Source: Dirofilaria immitis
Lineage: Eukaryota; Nematoda; Chromadorea; Rhabditida; Onchocercidae
Length of the DNA: 64,000 bases
Assembly (NCBI GenBank): GCA_024305405.1
Contig: JAKNDB010000066.1
Span: 496,001 to 560,000 of the forward strand
Direction of reading: 5' to 3'
The notes beneath the pieces were generated by a model, which did not search any database, was not told the origin of the DNA, and was given only the letters and a program-made list of their open reading frames with translations. A program made the translations under genes and the position numbers. Every line of letters starts with the position of its first letter. Positions within the stretch are counted from its first letter, which is position 1. This document shows, in pieces, positions 1 through 13,505 of this stretch.

Positions 1-3000
1 TTTATATCATTCATCGTAGCAGAAAAATATTTTAAAACATGCTTGAAAATTTATCAATCCAATTTAAAAAATTTTTTTCATTAACAAAAAAAAATCGTTT
101 ATCTACCTATGATAACACATAAGTAACAGATTTTTAACAGCTTATTTAAATTTTCAAGCATGTTTTCAAGCATGTCAATCCAGTTATTACAGATTTTTGT
201 TGCTGTCGTTCCTGCAATAATTTAATTTTTCTACGAGAAATAGTTTTCGATGGAAGCAAAAGACGAGAAAGAAGAAATGCTATCATTTTTATAAATGAAA
301 AACAAAAATAAAATTTAATTATACGTTAGCACAAAATTTCTCTTAATTAATTGTATTTATTTTAAATTTGCTTAAAATAGAAATGTTTCGCATTAATCAC
401 TCTAATGCAATTATTTGTATTTTAATGAACATATCAGTCTGAAATATTTCAAGTTATTAAGTTATTGTATAATTACTTAGCAAATAAATAATTTATGGAT
501 AAATCAATTTAATTTATTTACTATTATTTGTTAAATTTTGTAACAAATAAACATAAAAAATGTTTTCGTTCCTTTCTGCCTCTACTCGTAGAGTTAATCA
601 TTTTTAATTTTTAATCGTTTAAAATACTTTTCGCTCCATAGTATGTTTGATATATTCGTGGATATTATCAGTAATATTGCTGTAATAATTAGATTCAAGA
701 GTTTGGAAATGTCTAATATTTTATTCACTCAGAAATTAGAAATTACTTTTCACTTTATTCACCTATCAATCATATCATTTACATTTTAATGTTTGATTAT
801 CATCTTATTTAAATTAAATGGTATCCATTTTAATGTTATACTTATTGTTTCTTTTTTGCTCGTTATTGAAAAAAAATATTAAATGCTTTAATGGCTATAG
901 TAATTCCAGATTTCAAAGTATATTTCATCATTGCTATAGTTAAAAGGCTTGCAATTAAATCTATTTTTGAACTTTATGAATTCGCGAGTGACAGTTGTAC
1001 TCTCACTTCTAACTATTGTTGCCACTTTTCTCTATATTACTTTGATTGATTGAAAATGTAAATTACAAAGTTCACTTTTGAAATAAAAATATTGACAAAC
1101 TATGGCAAATAAAACTTTTCATATTAATTAGGGCATTAATTACTGCAAATAACTGCTTTATAAAGAAAGTTATCAGATTTTAAAATCGAAAAATCGAACT
1201 ATAATTGTTTTTGAGTGACTTCAAAAACTTGATCACTTTACAAGTTAAAAATTTTTGGCTTTCTCCTTTGATTTAATTCGACAAATTTAAAATACGAAGA
1301 GAAACCGGAAATAAAAATTAGAAAGTACACAAATATAATGATACTTGCATTAACTAATTGTATTCTCTGATATTCATCGTTTTTGCAATACGTTCATTCC
1401 TTATTATTAATTCGAAAATTCATAAATTGAATTTTTTAAAGAAAATCTTTGTTTTTGGAAATAAAGTAAAAAAGATTTTCTGAAGTCATTTCAAATAATT
1501 TTTCATCTAAAGCAGCAACAGCAGACAAATTTCATTTTTAATTCTATTGTTTCAACAAGATTATAACCGTGCTATTATTACTATCTATCAATTAAAAAAT
1601 CTTAACTACATTTTACCAAATATTTTGGAAATTTAGTGATTTCAATAATATCAACATTTTCAGCTGAGCTAATATCAATAATAATAGCAAGTAGTTAAAC
1701 TATTACAATGAATACTGCTAATAATTTTTATGCAGCCTTTAATTATTCACTCTTAGAAAAATGCTAATACAATAAACAATGAACAATAAAGTTAGTAGTA
1801 AAATATAATATTTGTATTAGTTTAATTTCACAATTACATTCTTGAATTAGAAAAACAACAAATGAAATATGAAATTCTCCCTTAAGATATGGTAATTAAA
1901 AACTATTTTATGCTGGCTACTTTGTTGTATTCCTTTTTTTCGCAAGGATTTAAATTTAATTGTGTGTAGAATTTTCTATCTAATTATTCAATCTAATTTA
2001 TTTAATGTCAATTATTTCATCCAAAAATTTATTCATTCGAAAGTGTTATATTTCCTAACCAAACTTTACAATATTATTTACTGAATACTATTAATTATTT
2101 AAATTATATTGTTTTAAATCATAGTGCATTATAATTTGACATTGTTTTGCGGAATATTTTATGAATACATTAAAGAAATCGCCAATATGAGTGATTTTAA
2201 AAACAAAAAAATATGGTCAAGATAGTAAGATGAATGGAAGATAAAAAGAAAGATTGATTTCGCTTAATTTTTTTCTACTTCGCTTGGTTTCTGAGGAAAA
2301 ATTTATTTTATAGGAATGCTTTTAATTATACAAAAATTTCATAAAATGACTAAAAGTTAATATTAAATGCTATTAAAACATATCATAACTGAAGTAAATA
2401 ATATAAGACATTTGATGCTTCGAATAAATAAAATCTGTTAGAATTCAGAAATAAAAATTACAATTAACTAGACGATTCATCATCAACAAATTTTGATTTT
2501 ATACAAAAATTCAACAGTTTTCACTTTTGTAACCAACAACTTCAGTCACTAAGAAAAATAATAATTTCCGCATCCTTTTCTACTTTCTTTTTTCTTTTTC
2601 TGTCAGTTCTTCCTTCTTTCAAATTTACTAATTTTTCAATTAATTCCACTTAATATTTTTTGCTTTGCAAAAATTATCGTCGAAAAACAATTTCTCATCG
2701 AATTTCAGTTAGTTCTAAAATTTTTAGTTGAATTTTTTTTCTGTTTTTATGCCAATTTTCTACCATTTTTATGTAAAATTCGAAAAATTTTTCAAATTCT
2801 CAAATTTATGTCTCTCGATTTTATATTTAACTTCGAAATGCTAGAATAGGATTTCAAAAATTATACCAAAACTTTTAAATAAAATGACTTGATGGCAGAT
2901 AGGGTTGAAAGCTGGAATTTCAAAAAAGAAACATATTGCGATCTGTCAAAAAAACTCTACCAAGAAAAAAGAAAGTTTGCACAATGAAAATAAGTTTCAA

Positions 3001-3880
3001 TAAAAAAATGTCAACCGATGGCAATTTTTTCTTTATGAGAAAAAATTATTTGTTTTTTCTTTGAAATTTTTTCCGCTTAACCTGAAATTTCTTCGAGAAT
3101 AATGAAAGCTTGTTTTATGGATAGATTTTCGATATTTGAACGAATGATACTTGTAATCTAATTTATTTGCTCGATAATCGTTTTCAGAAATACTTTAATT
3201 ATTGAAATGATACAAAAAGAAGGTACCTTCTGTGAATGCATCAATCTAGTCGTCCAAGAAAAAAATTATTCCTTAACTGAAATAATTAATGATTTGCTCT
3301 TTTTGGCCTTATTCTAAATAATACGAAGTAATATTATGTTGATTTTATTGAAATTTATTCGAGAAATATCGATTTTTGTTCAAGGCAAGAAGAATTCTGA
3401 CTTCAGTTCCTGTCTTCGTTCAGATAGATGAATAAATATGAAAAAATCATTGATGTCAATAATGTCAATAAATATATCGGATTACTTGCAGTAGTATTTT
3501 GCTCCATTCCTTTCAATATAGAAAATACTTTGGTTGTTAATTTTCATCACTTGCAGCTTATTTGAGAGTATTTCATCAAATTAACTTCGTAAATAATGAT
3601 GTTCTTGTTCCCGATTTTACATTAATTGTCGCTTTCGTCGGATAAACGACGAAATTTTTTTCTATGTCTTATAGCCAAATGAAGCAATACTCAACTTCTG
3701 ATCTTCTACTCCTCGAAATTTCAATTAATTCGCCAACTTCGTTGAAATGAATCGATAATTGCGAGCTGAATCAAATTATGTCAGCCTTCATTTGAATTTT
3801 CGGAACTTCTAGGTTCATGATGCTTATTTCCTCATATAGAAATAAAATCCTTTTACCTTCTGATAGTTTTGTTCAATCAC
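1..3880. other. Gene-free AT-rich stretch carrying one copy of a large duplication
   Basis: No coding exon could be supported. Positions 364-1009 are almost identical to 13506-14151. Weaker matches extend on both sides, roughly 30-300 against 13130-13500 and 2690-3240 against 14590-15005. The rest is simple AT-rich sequence with short poly-A and poly-T runs. Confidence 0.6.
364..1009. repeat. Direct duplication, copy A (core)
   Basis: This 646-base block recurs in the same orientation at 13506-14151. I count only about six substitutions and one homopolymer length change between the copies. Outside the block similarity drops sharply but is still visible. The block contains no convincing ORF. 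Confidence 0.85.
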
Positions 3881-3895
3881 TGTGCTTCAATTACT

Positions 3896-4112
3896 CTGCA
3901 TCTCTTCTTCGCTTAGTTTTTCTGATTTGAAATTCCTGTGATGATCAATATATAAAACTGATTTATATTGTCTTCTGCAATGTAAACATGTTTCCTTGTC
4001 TAGCCAATTTCTTGCCATATGGGCCCTTTCCAGACAATTTAAGCAAACATTGATTTTTCTCAAATGCTTCGTTCGTTGCTTCGCGGTGGAATGAACTCGA
4101 TATATATTATCC
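3896..4112 (-). pseudogene. Decayed retrotransposon zinc-knuckle relic, BEL/Pao gag-like
   Basis: The minus strand reads open between a TAG near 4110 and a TGA near 3896. Inside is a Cys/His cluster, CLNCLERAHMARN followed by CLHC and, about 11 residues later, HHR. The first part looks like the CCHC zinc knuckle of gag proteins (C-x2-C-x4-H-x4-C) with the last Cys replaced by Asn. The second C-x2-C followed by His-His resembles the extended cluster of BEL/Pao gag proteins. No protease, reverse transcriptase or LTR was recognised nearby, so this is a fragment of a dead element. The flanking ORFs at 4213-4567 may be further remains, but nothing in them can be identified. Confidence 0.4.
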
Positions 4113-7100
4113 TAATAGTCCTTGTTGCAAAATGAAAAAGTCATCTTTTGGTTGAATTTTGGTGCATATTCCTTTTATCGATTTCTAAAATGGGTTTTTA
4201 ATTTGAGTTTTAATGTTGTTGATGCTTTATCCTTATCGCTTTGCTACAACTAGGATTGAGGTTTCCAGATTGCAGATTTGGTTTCGAGCAGCAATCTTCT
4301 TCGGTTTTTGTTTTTCAATTTATCGGTTGGCCAGTACTCGTCCTCCTGTTTTTGTTGGGATACTTCAATTAAAATTCATCGCGGTAATTTCCACTCAATA
4401 GTCGTTCGACTAATTTCCAATCTATTTCGTCGAGGAGTTTCAGAATCTTCCCCTTCGCAGGTTACCTTTGCTAATATCATGAATGACATTTCCGGCTCGT
4501 GGCACAAAAAGCTATTGGGGAAAAAATTTTGCTTATAATTTGGTTGGTTTATAATTTGGATTGACAAGAGTGTATGTGATTCTGACTCTCAACAGTTCTT
4601 TAGTGATCATATGTAAACGACCGTACTTATACAATAATAGAAACTAAGTAAACAATATACAACAAGTAATAAGGAAAACTAACATGTCGTCTGAATGCTC
4701 AGCATGTTATTCTCTTTCCTTTACCAATGCAGATGCTTCTGCTTTCACGTAACTGTGAACCATCCACTTGAACTATGGATCTTGATGAACTGTTGTCCGT
4801 GTTGCTAGATTGCCGAATTGCCGCTCATACCACTTTCGAACTTTTCTCGTAATTGAATTGAACTGCTCCTTGCACTGATATTAATGCCATTGATGACCCA
4901 ATAAGCTACTCTTTACATGAATAATCCTTGATATTGATAGTGGGCAATGGCTTACAAGGCATTAATTGATTTAGTTATCAGAACAAAGAATAAGAAATAG
5001 ACAATATTTATAATATTTCAAACAATGCACATAACCTTTAGTCTTTGCAATATTTCAAGCAATTAACATAGATTTCAATATCTTACATAATGCACATAAG
5101 CTTTATTAGTAGATTGAAAGATGAGGACAAAGGCTTTTGTATCGAGATATGAATGAATGTATGATTCATTTGTCTGAGAAATATTACAAATTCCCATGCC
5201 GAGACATTTATCCTAACAAATATTACAAATTCTCGTGCTTTTGTACCGAGAAACTTGTCTAAGAAATATTATAAATCCTCGCTATACAAAATGCTTCGAT
5301 TTTTTTATATTTCGTTATATTTATATTATATCAGTTTAATTGATAATTTTTGCATCGAAATTAGAGAAGCAATATCCTCGCTTCAAATACTTTCAGCGAT
5401 GTTATTCAGGATTGAGAGTGAATTGATTGAAAATGTTCTTCTTCGTGAAATCACTATTGGAGTGGATCTAATGATGATATAATCTCATCTATGTTGATTT
5501 ATAATTACTATATGTATTAGAAAATTTATTTCAGAGTTCCGATGAATATAACCAAAATTATACAGATTCAATGAAGATGTTCATCTATGCTATCAGAAAG
5601 ACGCCGAATTATCGATAGGAATCATTGCGATCATTCTGTCACAATGATTGGAAAATAGTAATGAATTTAAGCATATGAATGTTTAACAATTACTAAGTAA
5701 GGCTTGTTCAAGAAAAAAGAGCAAAAAGATATTGTTCAAGAAGAATTCAAGAAAAATATTTACCAGTTTTCTGTCGGCATTTTGACAAAGAATAATAATA
5801 TTAATTGATTATTGGATCCATTGACTCGCTGAAGGCAAATGTCCAATATTTGGATTTTAAGAATATCCAAAAAATTTGTAATAATAACTTAATTATTGTG
5901 TCAAATAAAATTTAGGCATTTTTCGCTTTTCTTTTAATTTAATTCGATGAAAAGTGAAAAGAGAAGTAAGAAATAGAAATGAAGAGGTACGTAATTTGTT
6001 ATAACTTCATGCTCTCCTTCTTTCATTGCTTTTAATAATAAACAACATTTTTAATCTCATTCATTTCCTTTAATCATTTATAGTTGATATCGTTGTTGTT
6101 ATTGCTACCTTTGTGATGTTATTGATTTTCATCTTTACTGTTATTTTTGTTATTATTATTATCATTTTATGTTTTTGTTTTATTGATGCTAGCATTGCTT
6201 TACGCTTTACCTGTTCATATTTTTTAAATTATATTTCGATCCATGCAAATTTTTTTTAAATTATCATACGTAATTATTGTTTTATAACATCAGTTCCTTC
6301 TTCACAGGCATTTATAGATATTTATTTATTAAAATTTTATTAACCCAATGTAATTAAACTTGTTTACGTTATTTATTCATTTTCTTTTAATAACTACTAT
6401 GAAAATAATTAGAAATGAAAATAATTATGAAACGCATCTAAATTCAATCAACAACTTTTATTTTATATGCAAAAATTTGAAAAAATTATTCAGCTTATAA
6501 AGGTAAGACTTCAGTTTGTATATACATTAGATCTTCTCCAACAAAAGGGGTAAAAATGAATTTTGTGTGAATCGATTTATTAATTTTTAGAAGCAACGGT
6601 TGTTAGTCAGTATTTTTCAAAAAAATACTTAATGATTCCGAAGGAAAAAAGTTAATTTATCTTCAAATGAGTGTGAAAAGAAAATACTTCCATTAAATAC
6701 TTAGAGTGTTTTAGTATCATTTTTAATTTAAATTTAATTCTAAAATTTTTTTGATTGTTAAATTATAAAATGATGTGATTAAAACAGAAACAATCATATA
6801 CAAATTTTAATCCATATACAAGTGTGATTATTTTTATATTATTTAAGTAATTTTATATCATTTCTTTTTAAAATTTCTCTTTTGGGAAAATGAACTGATG
6901 AAAAAGATCGGTGGTTAAAGTTAGATGATAGGAGATATGAGAAAGGAGGATAATAGTTTGTTTAGTTTGTTTAGCTGCAAATAATATCTAATAATAATAT
7001 TGTCGAAATAAACATTTATATTAGTTCTAATAGTTTTATTAGTCATCAAACATTATTATATCTTTTCATAAAATTCTATAGTAAATAAAATTTCATTTTA

Positions 7101-9750
7101 AAATTTTAAAACTTCGAAATTTAAGATTCTGAAATTCTTACTTCAAAAACATTTTTTAATATGTTTAGTAAAACAACAAGATGTAGGAAATATATTTTCA
7201 TTGATCTTATTTTACTTGACAAATAAATAAATAAGTGTAAAATTTTCATCTTAATGTATTAGTATGAGAAGATATATGAAATTAATTTCATTTGATCTTA
7301 TTTTATTTAGTAAATAAATGCGTTGATTGATATATCCTGAATGTCTTAAATATGTTTGTTAATTCTAACAACATATTACAAATCTTATATACATATTTCA
7401 ACTTTGCTCTTCATCTTCAAATATATATTTTTTTCTTCGTTAATAGCATTGTCTGCCATTTATATATAGTCAAAATGAAATCTTTAGTACTTTATGTATA
7501 AATTAAACATATAAATAAATGTAGAAATGGATGAATCGAAATTACTATTGCTTTCATGAAGGCCTATATGTTATTATTATTATCATTTGATGCTCCGATT
7601 ATTCGTCCATTTTTCATAAATTATAAAAATTTTATTTATTTATTATTTTTTAATTCTTTCTTTATAGCGAAAATATCACTGATCTTATACTTCTCTTAAA
7701 AATTTTATAAAATTTAAGAAATGTTTTTTTTCTTTTTTTTTGAATATACATGGGAAACTTGTCATGCAACTAATTATTGCATATTACCTTAGGACATAAT
7801 TCGGCATATCCTCTTATCAGTTTGCAAATAAATATATGGATAGGTATGCATAGATGTAATCTATCAAATTGATATATATATATATAAACGAAGATGTATT
7901 ACAATGCATATCTTTTAACAGTTTTTAACAGTTAGTTCATATTTTTACAAAGAAAATAAATTTAACAAATATGTTTTTTTAAGTTATTATTTATGCGATT
8001 CGTTTCAAAAATGCAAATATTTAATTTGATTAAATCGGTATTTACTCATATCAACGATAAGGAAGAAAAATAATCGTTGCTAATTATAAAATTTTTAGTT
8101 ATGCTAATTATTTAAGAAAATTTTAGTTTTTGTAAAAAATGAATTAAGTTTTTTATTTCCTTAAGCAATGTCATCTTTTTTTATGTAACCAAACTTGATT
8201 TTCCATTCCTTAACAATTATTTAGCAACTGTTTTAGTGTTTTTTACAAAAACGAAATTTTCAAAGAAGAATGTTATCTTGTGAACGACTACAAATTCGAA
8301 ATGTTATTTGAGAATTATTGAAAATGTTGTATTAAGCAATGGATGGCTGATATTTTGGTTTGCAGTAGATATTAAAATATTTTGAAATATTAATTCATTC
8401 ATACGAGAAAATATATAAATGCATCGAGTACAATTAATTTCAACTTATGATTCTAAGTGCAAAATATTCTTAAATTAAATTTAAAGGCCTAAAAAAATCG
8501 AAATATAAAATATTATTAGTACAATCAAAAATACACACTGCATTATATTCTGAATAAATCATAAAAGTCGTCTTCAAATCACTAGGAAAATTTGATACTA
8601 TAAAAAAGATAAAACTTTTGTACAAGCGATTGAATTTATATGATCGTATCATAACTTCTTGCTGTTCGATTCATTTGTCATCAAATTCGTCATCACACTT
8701 TCATGTCTTATTTTAAAATAACGATTTATTCACAAATTAGGCATAAATAGAAAAATTGCTTCTGACTGCATACTGAGCCATCTTCTTTCTGATCGCATAG
8801 TGAAGAGCGCGAGTCGTTAATAATTTCCTTAATAAATTATGCAATAATATTAGTTGATAAAATTGATAATTCCAGCAAATCGAATAATTCAATCCCTGAT
8901 TCAGAACTTAACTAAATCATGCATGGTTTAATTAATATGATTAAAATCTATCACTATTTTAATAGCAAATGTGACTTTTACATTACTATTGTTGTATTGT
9001 TTGTTTTGTCATTTTATTGATTATATTTGATAAATAAAACAGATCTTCCCAATTCTTCACAATTTCAATTACAAATAAGTTTTACTAATATTAACATTGT
9101 TTAGATTAGTTGTTTAATTGCTATTACTAATTTTTACGATACCACTGATTTTTACGTTTCGTTTTGTAAATAAGAGCCAAGTGATGAGCCAGTAAGGCCT
9201 CAGCATAATATATTTATAAGCCATACATACATAAACGGCTTATATATATATATATTTATTTTATTGGCAGTAATTTTATTATTACAAGCAAGTCTACGAG
9301 ATTTACTTGAAAGTTTCGGATTCTCATTAATTTTTTGACTCCGTTTAAAATCTTAGAAATACAGTAAAGAATTAGGAACAAAATGAAAAAAAAATAAGCG
9401 GAGTTTTAAGAGTATATAAAGTAATGATTCTTCATTGATTCTGTCATTAACTCTAAGAAACAATCAGTGAGATTCAAAAATTTATTTCTGTTTAATGGAA
9501 TACTTTTAGTGCTATTATATCAATAATAATCTGAACGTATAAATGCAATTGTGTCTTTTTATTGAGTATTACAAAAATGGAATAAGTGCTTAAAAAGATT
9601 ATACTAATATGACTAATTTTTATAATTTCGATTCTCAAACAGATTATTGTTTGAACCTAGTAGATTTAAAAATTTCGAAATGATATTAAAATGAAATTTA
9701 ATTTTGAATTGAATAAGAATTTATTTTTGATCTTATATGAAAGTCAACTA
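4113..9750. other. Gene-free AT-rich stretch
   Basis: Only short ORFs occur (for example 5255-5482, 75 codons), with no domain, signal or splice support. A degenerate repeat around an ATATTACAAATTC-like word lies near 5178-5280. Short TA microsatellites lie near 7876-7890 and 9240-9256. I see nothing else. Confidence 0.55.
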
Positions 9751-9756
9751 ATATGC

Positions 9757-10608
9757 TTATTGAATGGTGGCACTTACATGATCACGCAATGCTAGAGATT
9801 TTGATGGAAGTGGTGAGGTTTTCGGTGATATTGTTACAGATGGAAGAGTTGACTGTGGCGTTGGACAAACTGGCGGTGGAGGTTTCGGGCATGGAGGTGG
9901 AGGTGGCGGAGGAGGACAAGTTTTTGTGGGCAAGTGGGTGGGGGTGGACATTTTTTACTGGTGGTATAGGTGGACATGGTGGTGGCGGCGGAGGTGTTGT
10001 ACATGGGATTCTTGGTGGACAAGAGACTTGAGGTGGTGGAGGTGGACATGGTTTTGGTGGTGGTGGAGGTGGGCAAGGTACTGGTGGTGGAGGTTTTGGA
10101 CACGGAGGTGGAGGGGTGGAGCAGGACAGGATAATGGTGGGCAAGTAGGAGGTGGTGGTGGAGGCGGCGGAGGTGGACATGGCTTTGGTGGCGGTGGAGT
10201 TGGACACGATGGTGGCGGTGGAGGTGGTGGACATGGGGGTGGTGATGGACAAACAACTGGAGGTGGTAGTGTTGGACATGATGGACAAGGTACTGGTGGT
10301 GGCGGAGTAGGACAAGATCGTACCGGACATGGTGGTGGCGGTGGAGGTGATGGACAAGGTGGTGGTCGTGGACATTTAGTATGTTCAAGTGGCGGTGGAT
10401 GAATTATTGATGGTTGTCGCGGTTCTGGTTGTGGTTCTGGTCGCCGTACCTGTCGCGGTGACTCTAATTGTTGCGATTCCTCCATCGACAATGGAGATGC
10501 CTGAATTGTTAATACCCGACATGGTCGTCTTGTATATGGTCGCTTAATACCGCAACCAGCAGATGCAATACTAGCGACAGCAGCTATGACCCAGAAATAT
10601 AACATCAT
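9757..10608 (-). CDS. Secreted Cys/Pro-repeat protein (frame broken three times)
   Basis: The start at 10608 is preceded by a tttcag acceptor ending at 10611, leaving a 2-nt leader, which suggests spliced-leader trans-splicing. A hydrophobic signal peptide (MMLYFWVIAAVASIASAG) is followed by a short Arg/Pro/Glu-rich part. Then come about 150 residues of CPPPPPP-type units (for example PPPPCPKPPPPVPCP) with regularly spaced cysteines. The tail is Ser/Thr/Pro-rich and stops at 9757. The repeat moves between reading frames at three runs, plus-strand G4 10113-10116, T6 9951-9956 and T5 9921-9925. One added base at each keeps the Cys-Pro pattern in register. A GTAAGT donor-like site near the 3' end leaves room for another exon. 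The composition suggests an extracellular, perhaps cross-linked, structural protein of cuticle, eggshell or microfilarial sheath. That role is inference only. Confidence 0.75.
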
Positions 10609-11190
10609 TGCTGAAATGAAAGCAAATCAGTATTTCTGTGATACTAATAATGATATGCATTCGGTATAATTATCTCTAAAACATAGATAGGCCACACAAA
10701 TCTGTCTACTGTATACCTACCTAGGTGTATTTCTACAACATATTTTTAGTAAGCGATGTTTGATTACCACAGAATAATTGAAGGATGAATAAATTTAACA
10801 ATTCACTCCTTCCCTGTAATCTTTCAAGAAATTCAATTTTCTTATTTCACTCTCATTTGAAAGAGATATAATTAATAATATAGTAGCCCATGGTTTTGCA
10901 ATAATTTTTCGAACTTTTAATTCAATAAGAGGATATGATTGAATGATATGATTAAATAAAATGAGAATGCAACTGTTGTATTATAACCGAAGAAAAAATT
11001 GTTGCAAGCTAATTTCGACATTAAACTTTATCATATTTCCAGCAAGAAGAGTAATGAAAATGATTTAAAAACAAATAAATGATAACAAGTATCGTCATTA
11101 ATTTTTAAACTCGTATAAGTTTAACAAAAACAGATAAGAATTAAATTATGTTGTATGTTTAAATAATATATTGCAAGGTAGATAAGTACA

Positions 11191-11372
11191 AATTTAATCT
11201 AATTTAAAACTAAGTATACTTTTGAAAAAATTTAATAACTAGTTCAAGTAAATAGCAAGATAGATAAATAATATATTTCAAGGTACAAAATTTTTACAAA
11301 TAATGATTAGATTGCTATTTACTTGAATTAGTTAATAAATTTTTTAAAAGTATATTTAGTTTTAAATTAATT
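11191..11372. repeat. Imperfect inverted repeat
   Basis: The left arm 11191-11258 is matched by its reverse complement at 11312-11372. Shared words include TTGCTATTTACTTGAA, AAAAGTATA and TTAGTTTTAAATTA. The loop is about 50 bases. It could be a small non-autonomous palindromic element, but no target duplication or transposase is visible. Confidence 0.7.
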
Positions 11373-11727
11373 TTTTTTTTGCAAGATTTTTCTGCAACCT
11401 TTTTTCTGCCATATATTATTCATTATCAAATATTATCAATTGCCATCGTTTATAAACATTTTTTTACCGCCATTATATCATTATATGATGTTTGCTTCCT
11501 TTATCTTATGTATATCAGCGAATGTGTATCCAAATACGAGAAAATATGGATCCTCTTTTTCCGATCGGTTTCGCCCTTTTCTATATGATATGATATATCA
11601 TTGATTTATTCCATGCATGTCTAGATAGTCATATTTCCTTATCTCATGTAATTCATATGATTAGTTTCGCCTATATCTTGCCCTACCAAAGTCATACAGA
11701 TAATGTGTTGCTAATCAAAGGATTTTT

Positions 11728-11800
11728 GGAGATTGCTCAGTAAGGCTCAGTGGTAAACGGTTGGTTTGCAGTCGAGCTCTCATAATCAGCAAGAGCGAAA
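11728..11800 (+). repeat. Possible tRNA-derived (SINE-like) segment
   Basis: The word GGCTCAGTGGTAA matches a tRNA A box and D-loop region. It is followed 13 bases later by TTTGCAGTC, resembling an anticodon region. No good B box (GGTTCGAATCC) follows and no cloverleaf closes, so it is not called as a tRNA gene. Confidence 0.25.
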
Positions 11801-11965
11801 TATTTCGGTCCTCCCAGAAGAAGTGATCTTAACGATCTATCTCTAAGTGGTGGGACAATTTCTCTTTGTTATCAATGTTAGCAACTTCCGATCCAATAAA
11901 CCTAGGTGCCAATCATTTCATGACATCTTCGAGAGACATAATAGAATTTTTAGTTTGTTGATCTA

Positions 11966-12137
11966 AATAACAAAATATTATAATTAAGTTCATTCTCAAA
12001 TACTAATTAAGACGTACCAAGTAGCATCATTTATTATCCTTATATAATTAAAATAACAAAATATTATAATTAAGTTCATTCTCAAATATTAATTAAGACG
12101 TACCAAGTAGCATCATTTATTATCCTTATATAATTAA
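11966..12137. repeat. 86-bp tandem duplication
   Basis: The unit at 11966-12051 is repeated at 12052-12137 with one visible difference (ACTAATT versus ATTAATT). It is non-coding. Confidence 0.85.
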
Positions 12138-13505
12138 AATATCAATACATTTAATGATAGGATAAATGTTTAGATGACAACAAACTTTTATCAAAATTAA
12201 ATATTATATTATTATTATCGCTACTAATAATACTCTTCGTATAGTATTATCATCAATTCATTCGTTGCTAAATTTAAATTATTATTAATTGATTAATCAC
12301 TCCTATTGAGCACTGTACTGTTTATATTACAACGTGTATTATTGCTTTTACCGTTATTATTAATTTTTGCTATTATTCATATGAAGTTTCAAGATGATCA
12401 TTTGTTAACAATGATAATTGTTATTATTGTTCCTTTGTTAGTGTTATAGCGCACGATTGATATAATGCCAATAAATGTTATTGCATTATATTTTATCACT
12501 ATAATTTTTAGTAGAACGTTGATTAAAACTACTAATATTTTAATAATTGATAATCACTATTCAAAAAATGAGGAACAAAAATGATAATCCAGCAACGAAG
12601 GGAATGATTCGCTTTTTCTAGTTCTGGTGATCTCATCTCTTGAAAAATGCAAGATATTTATAAGCAATGATAAGAACTTGTTTTTATCACTTCCTTTTTG
12701 CTCCAATTTCGTTTTCTTTTTTTTTTTTGTTAGATTGATTATTGAAAAGTTAGCATAAATTGTCCCTCCTCTTAAATTCTTGGAAGAATGTTAAAAAATA
12801 TTGCTATAAGGCAATATCATACATATTTTCAAAATTGCTGTAACACAATTTTATTTGAGTTGCAATAATCTATTATTATGTATTAAACTTAATTTACAAA
12901 TTATTCAAATGAGTATTGTTATTTGTTGTTTTTTTAGTTAGCTCAAAAAGCTTTAGTTTATTTTTGCACTACAGCAAATACATGATTTTAAAATTGATTT
13001 TCAAGTATCATAATTCTTTACTAATTATTTGATTAACTGAAGTATTGATTAGAATTTAATTGACTAAGTACTGAATCGTTATTGTTACACTATGCATTGA
13101 AATTTCTGGTGTAATTGTCACAACAGGAAGTATTTTAAAATATGTTTGAAATTTTATCAATCCAATTTAAAAATTTTTCAGCAACGAAAAATTGATGATC
13201 ATGGAAATAAAAAGATCATTTGGCTGCAGGGCTTTTTTCCTGTTCTCATGACGCAATATTAAGTAACAAATTTAAGGTATTTCTTATTGGCATCAATCCA
13301 ATTGTCACAGATCTTTGACAAGAAAGTTCAACAACAGGTTTATTCGTTTACAAGAAACAGTTTGCATTTCTCGACGAAAGTGAAATCCGTTATCATTTTT
13401 TTAAAAAGGAATGGAAAAAAAGAAACACGACCATTTTTAAAAAATGAAAAATAAAAAGATTTAGCTAAATGCCGGCAGAAAATTTTTTTAGTGGTAATTA
13501 TCTTG

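Noticed and set aside
5255..5482. 75-codon plus-strand ORF
   Set aside because: It is rich in Ile, Leu, Ser and Tyr as expected from AT-rich DNA, with no signal, domain or splice context.
9753..10402. Plus-strand Gly/Trp-rich ORFs of 92 and 158 codons
   Set aside because: They are antisense shadows of the Cys/Pro-repeat gene, which has the signal peptide and the trans-splice acceptor on the minus strand.
11728..11800. Functional tRNA gene
   Set aside because: No cloverleaf could be closed and no B box was found. Only the A-box-like word is convincing.
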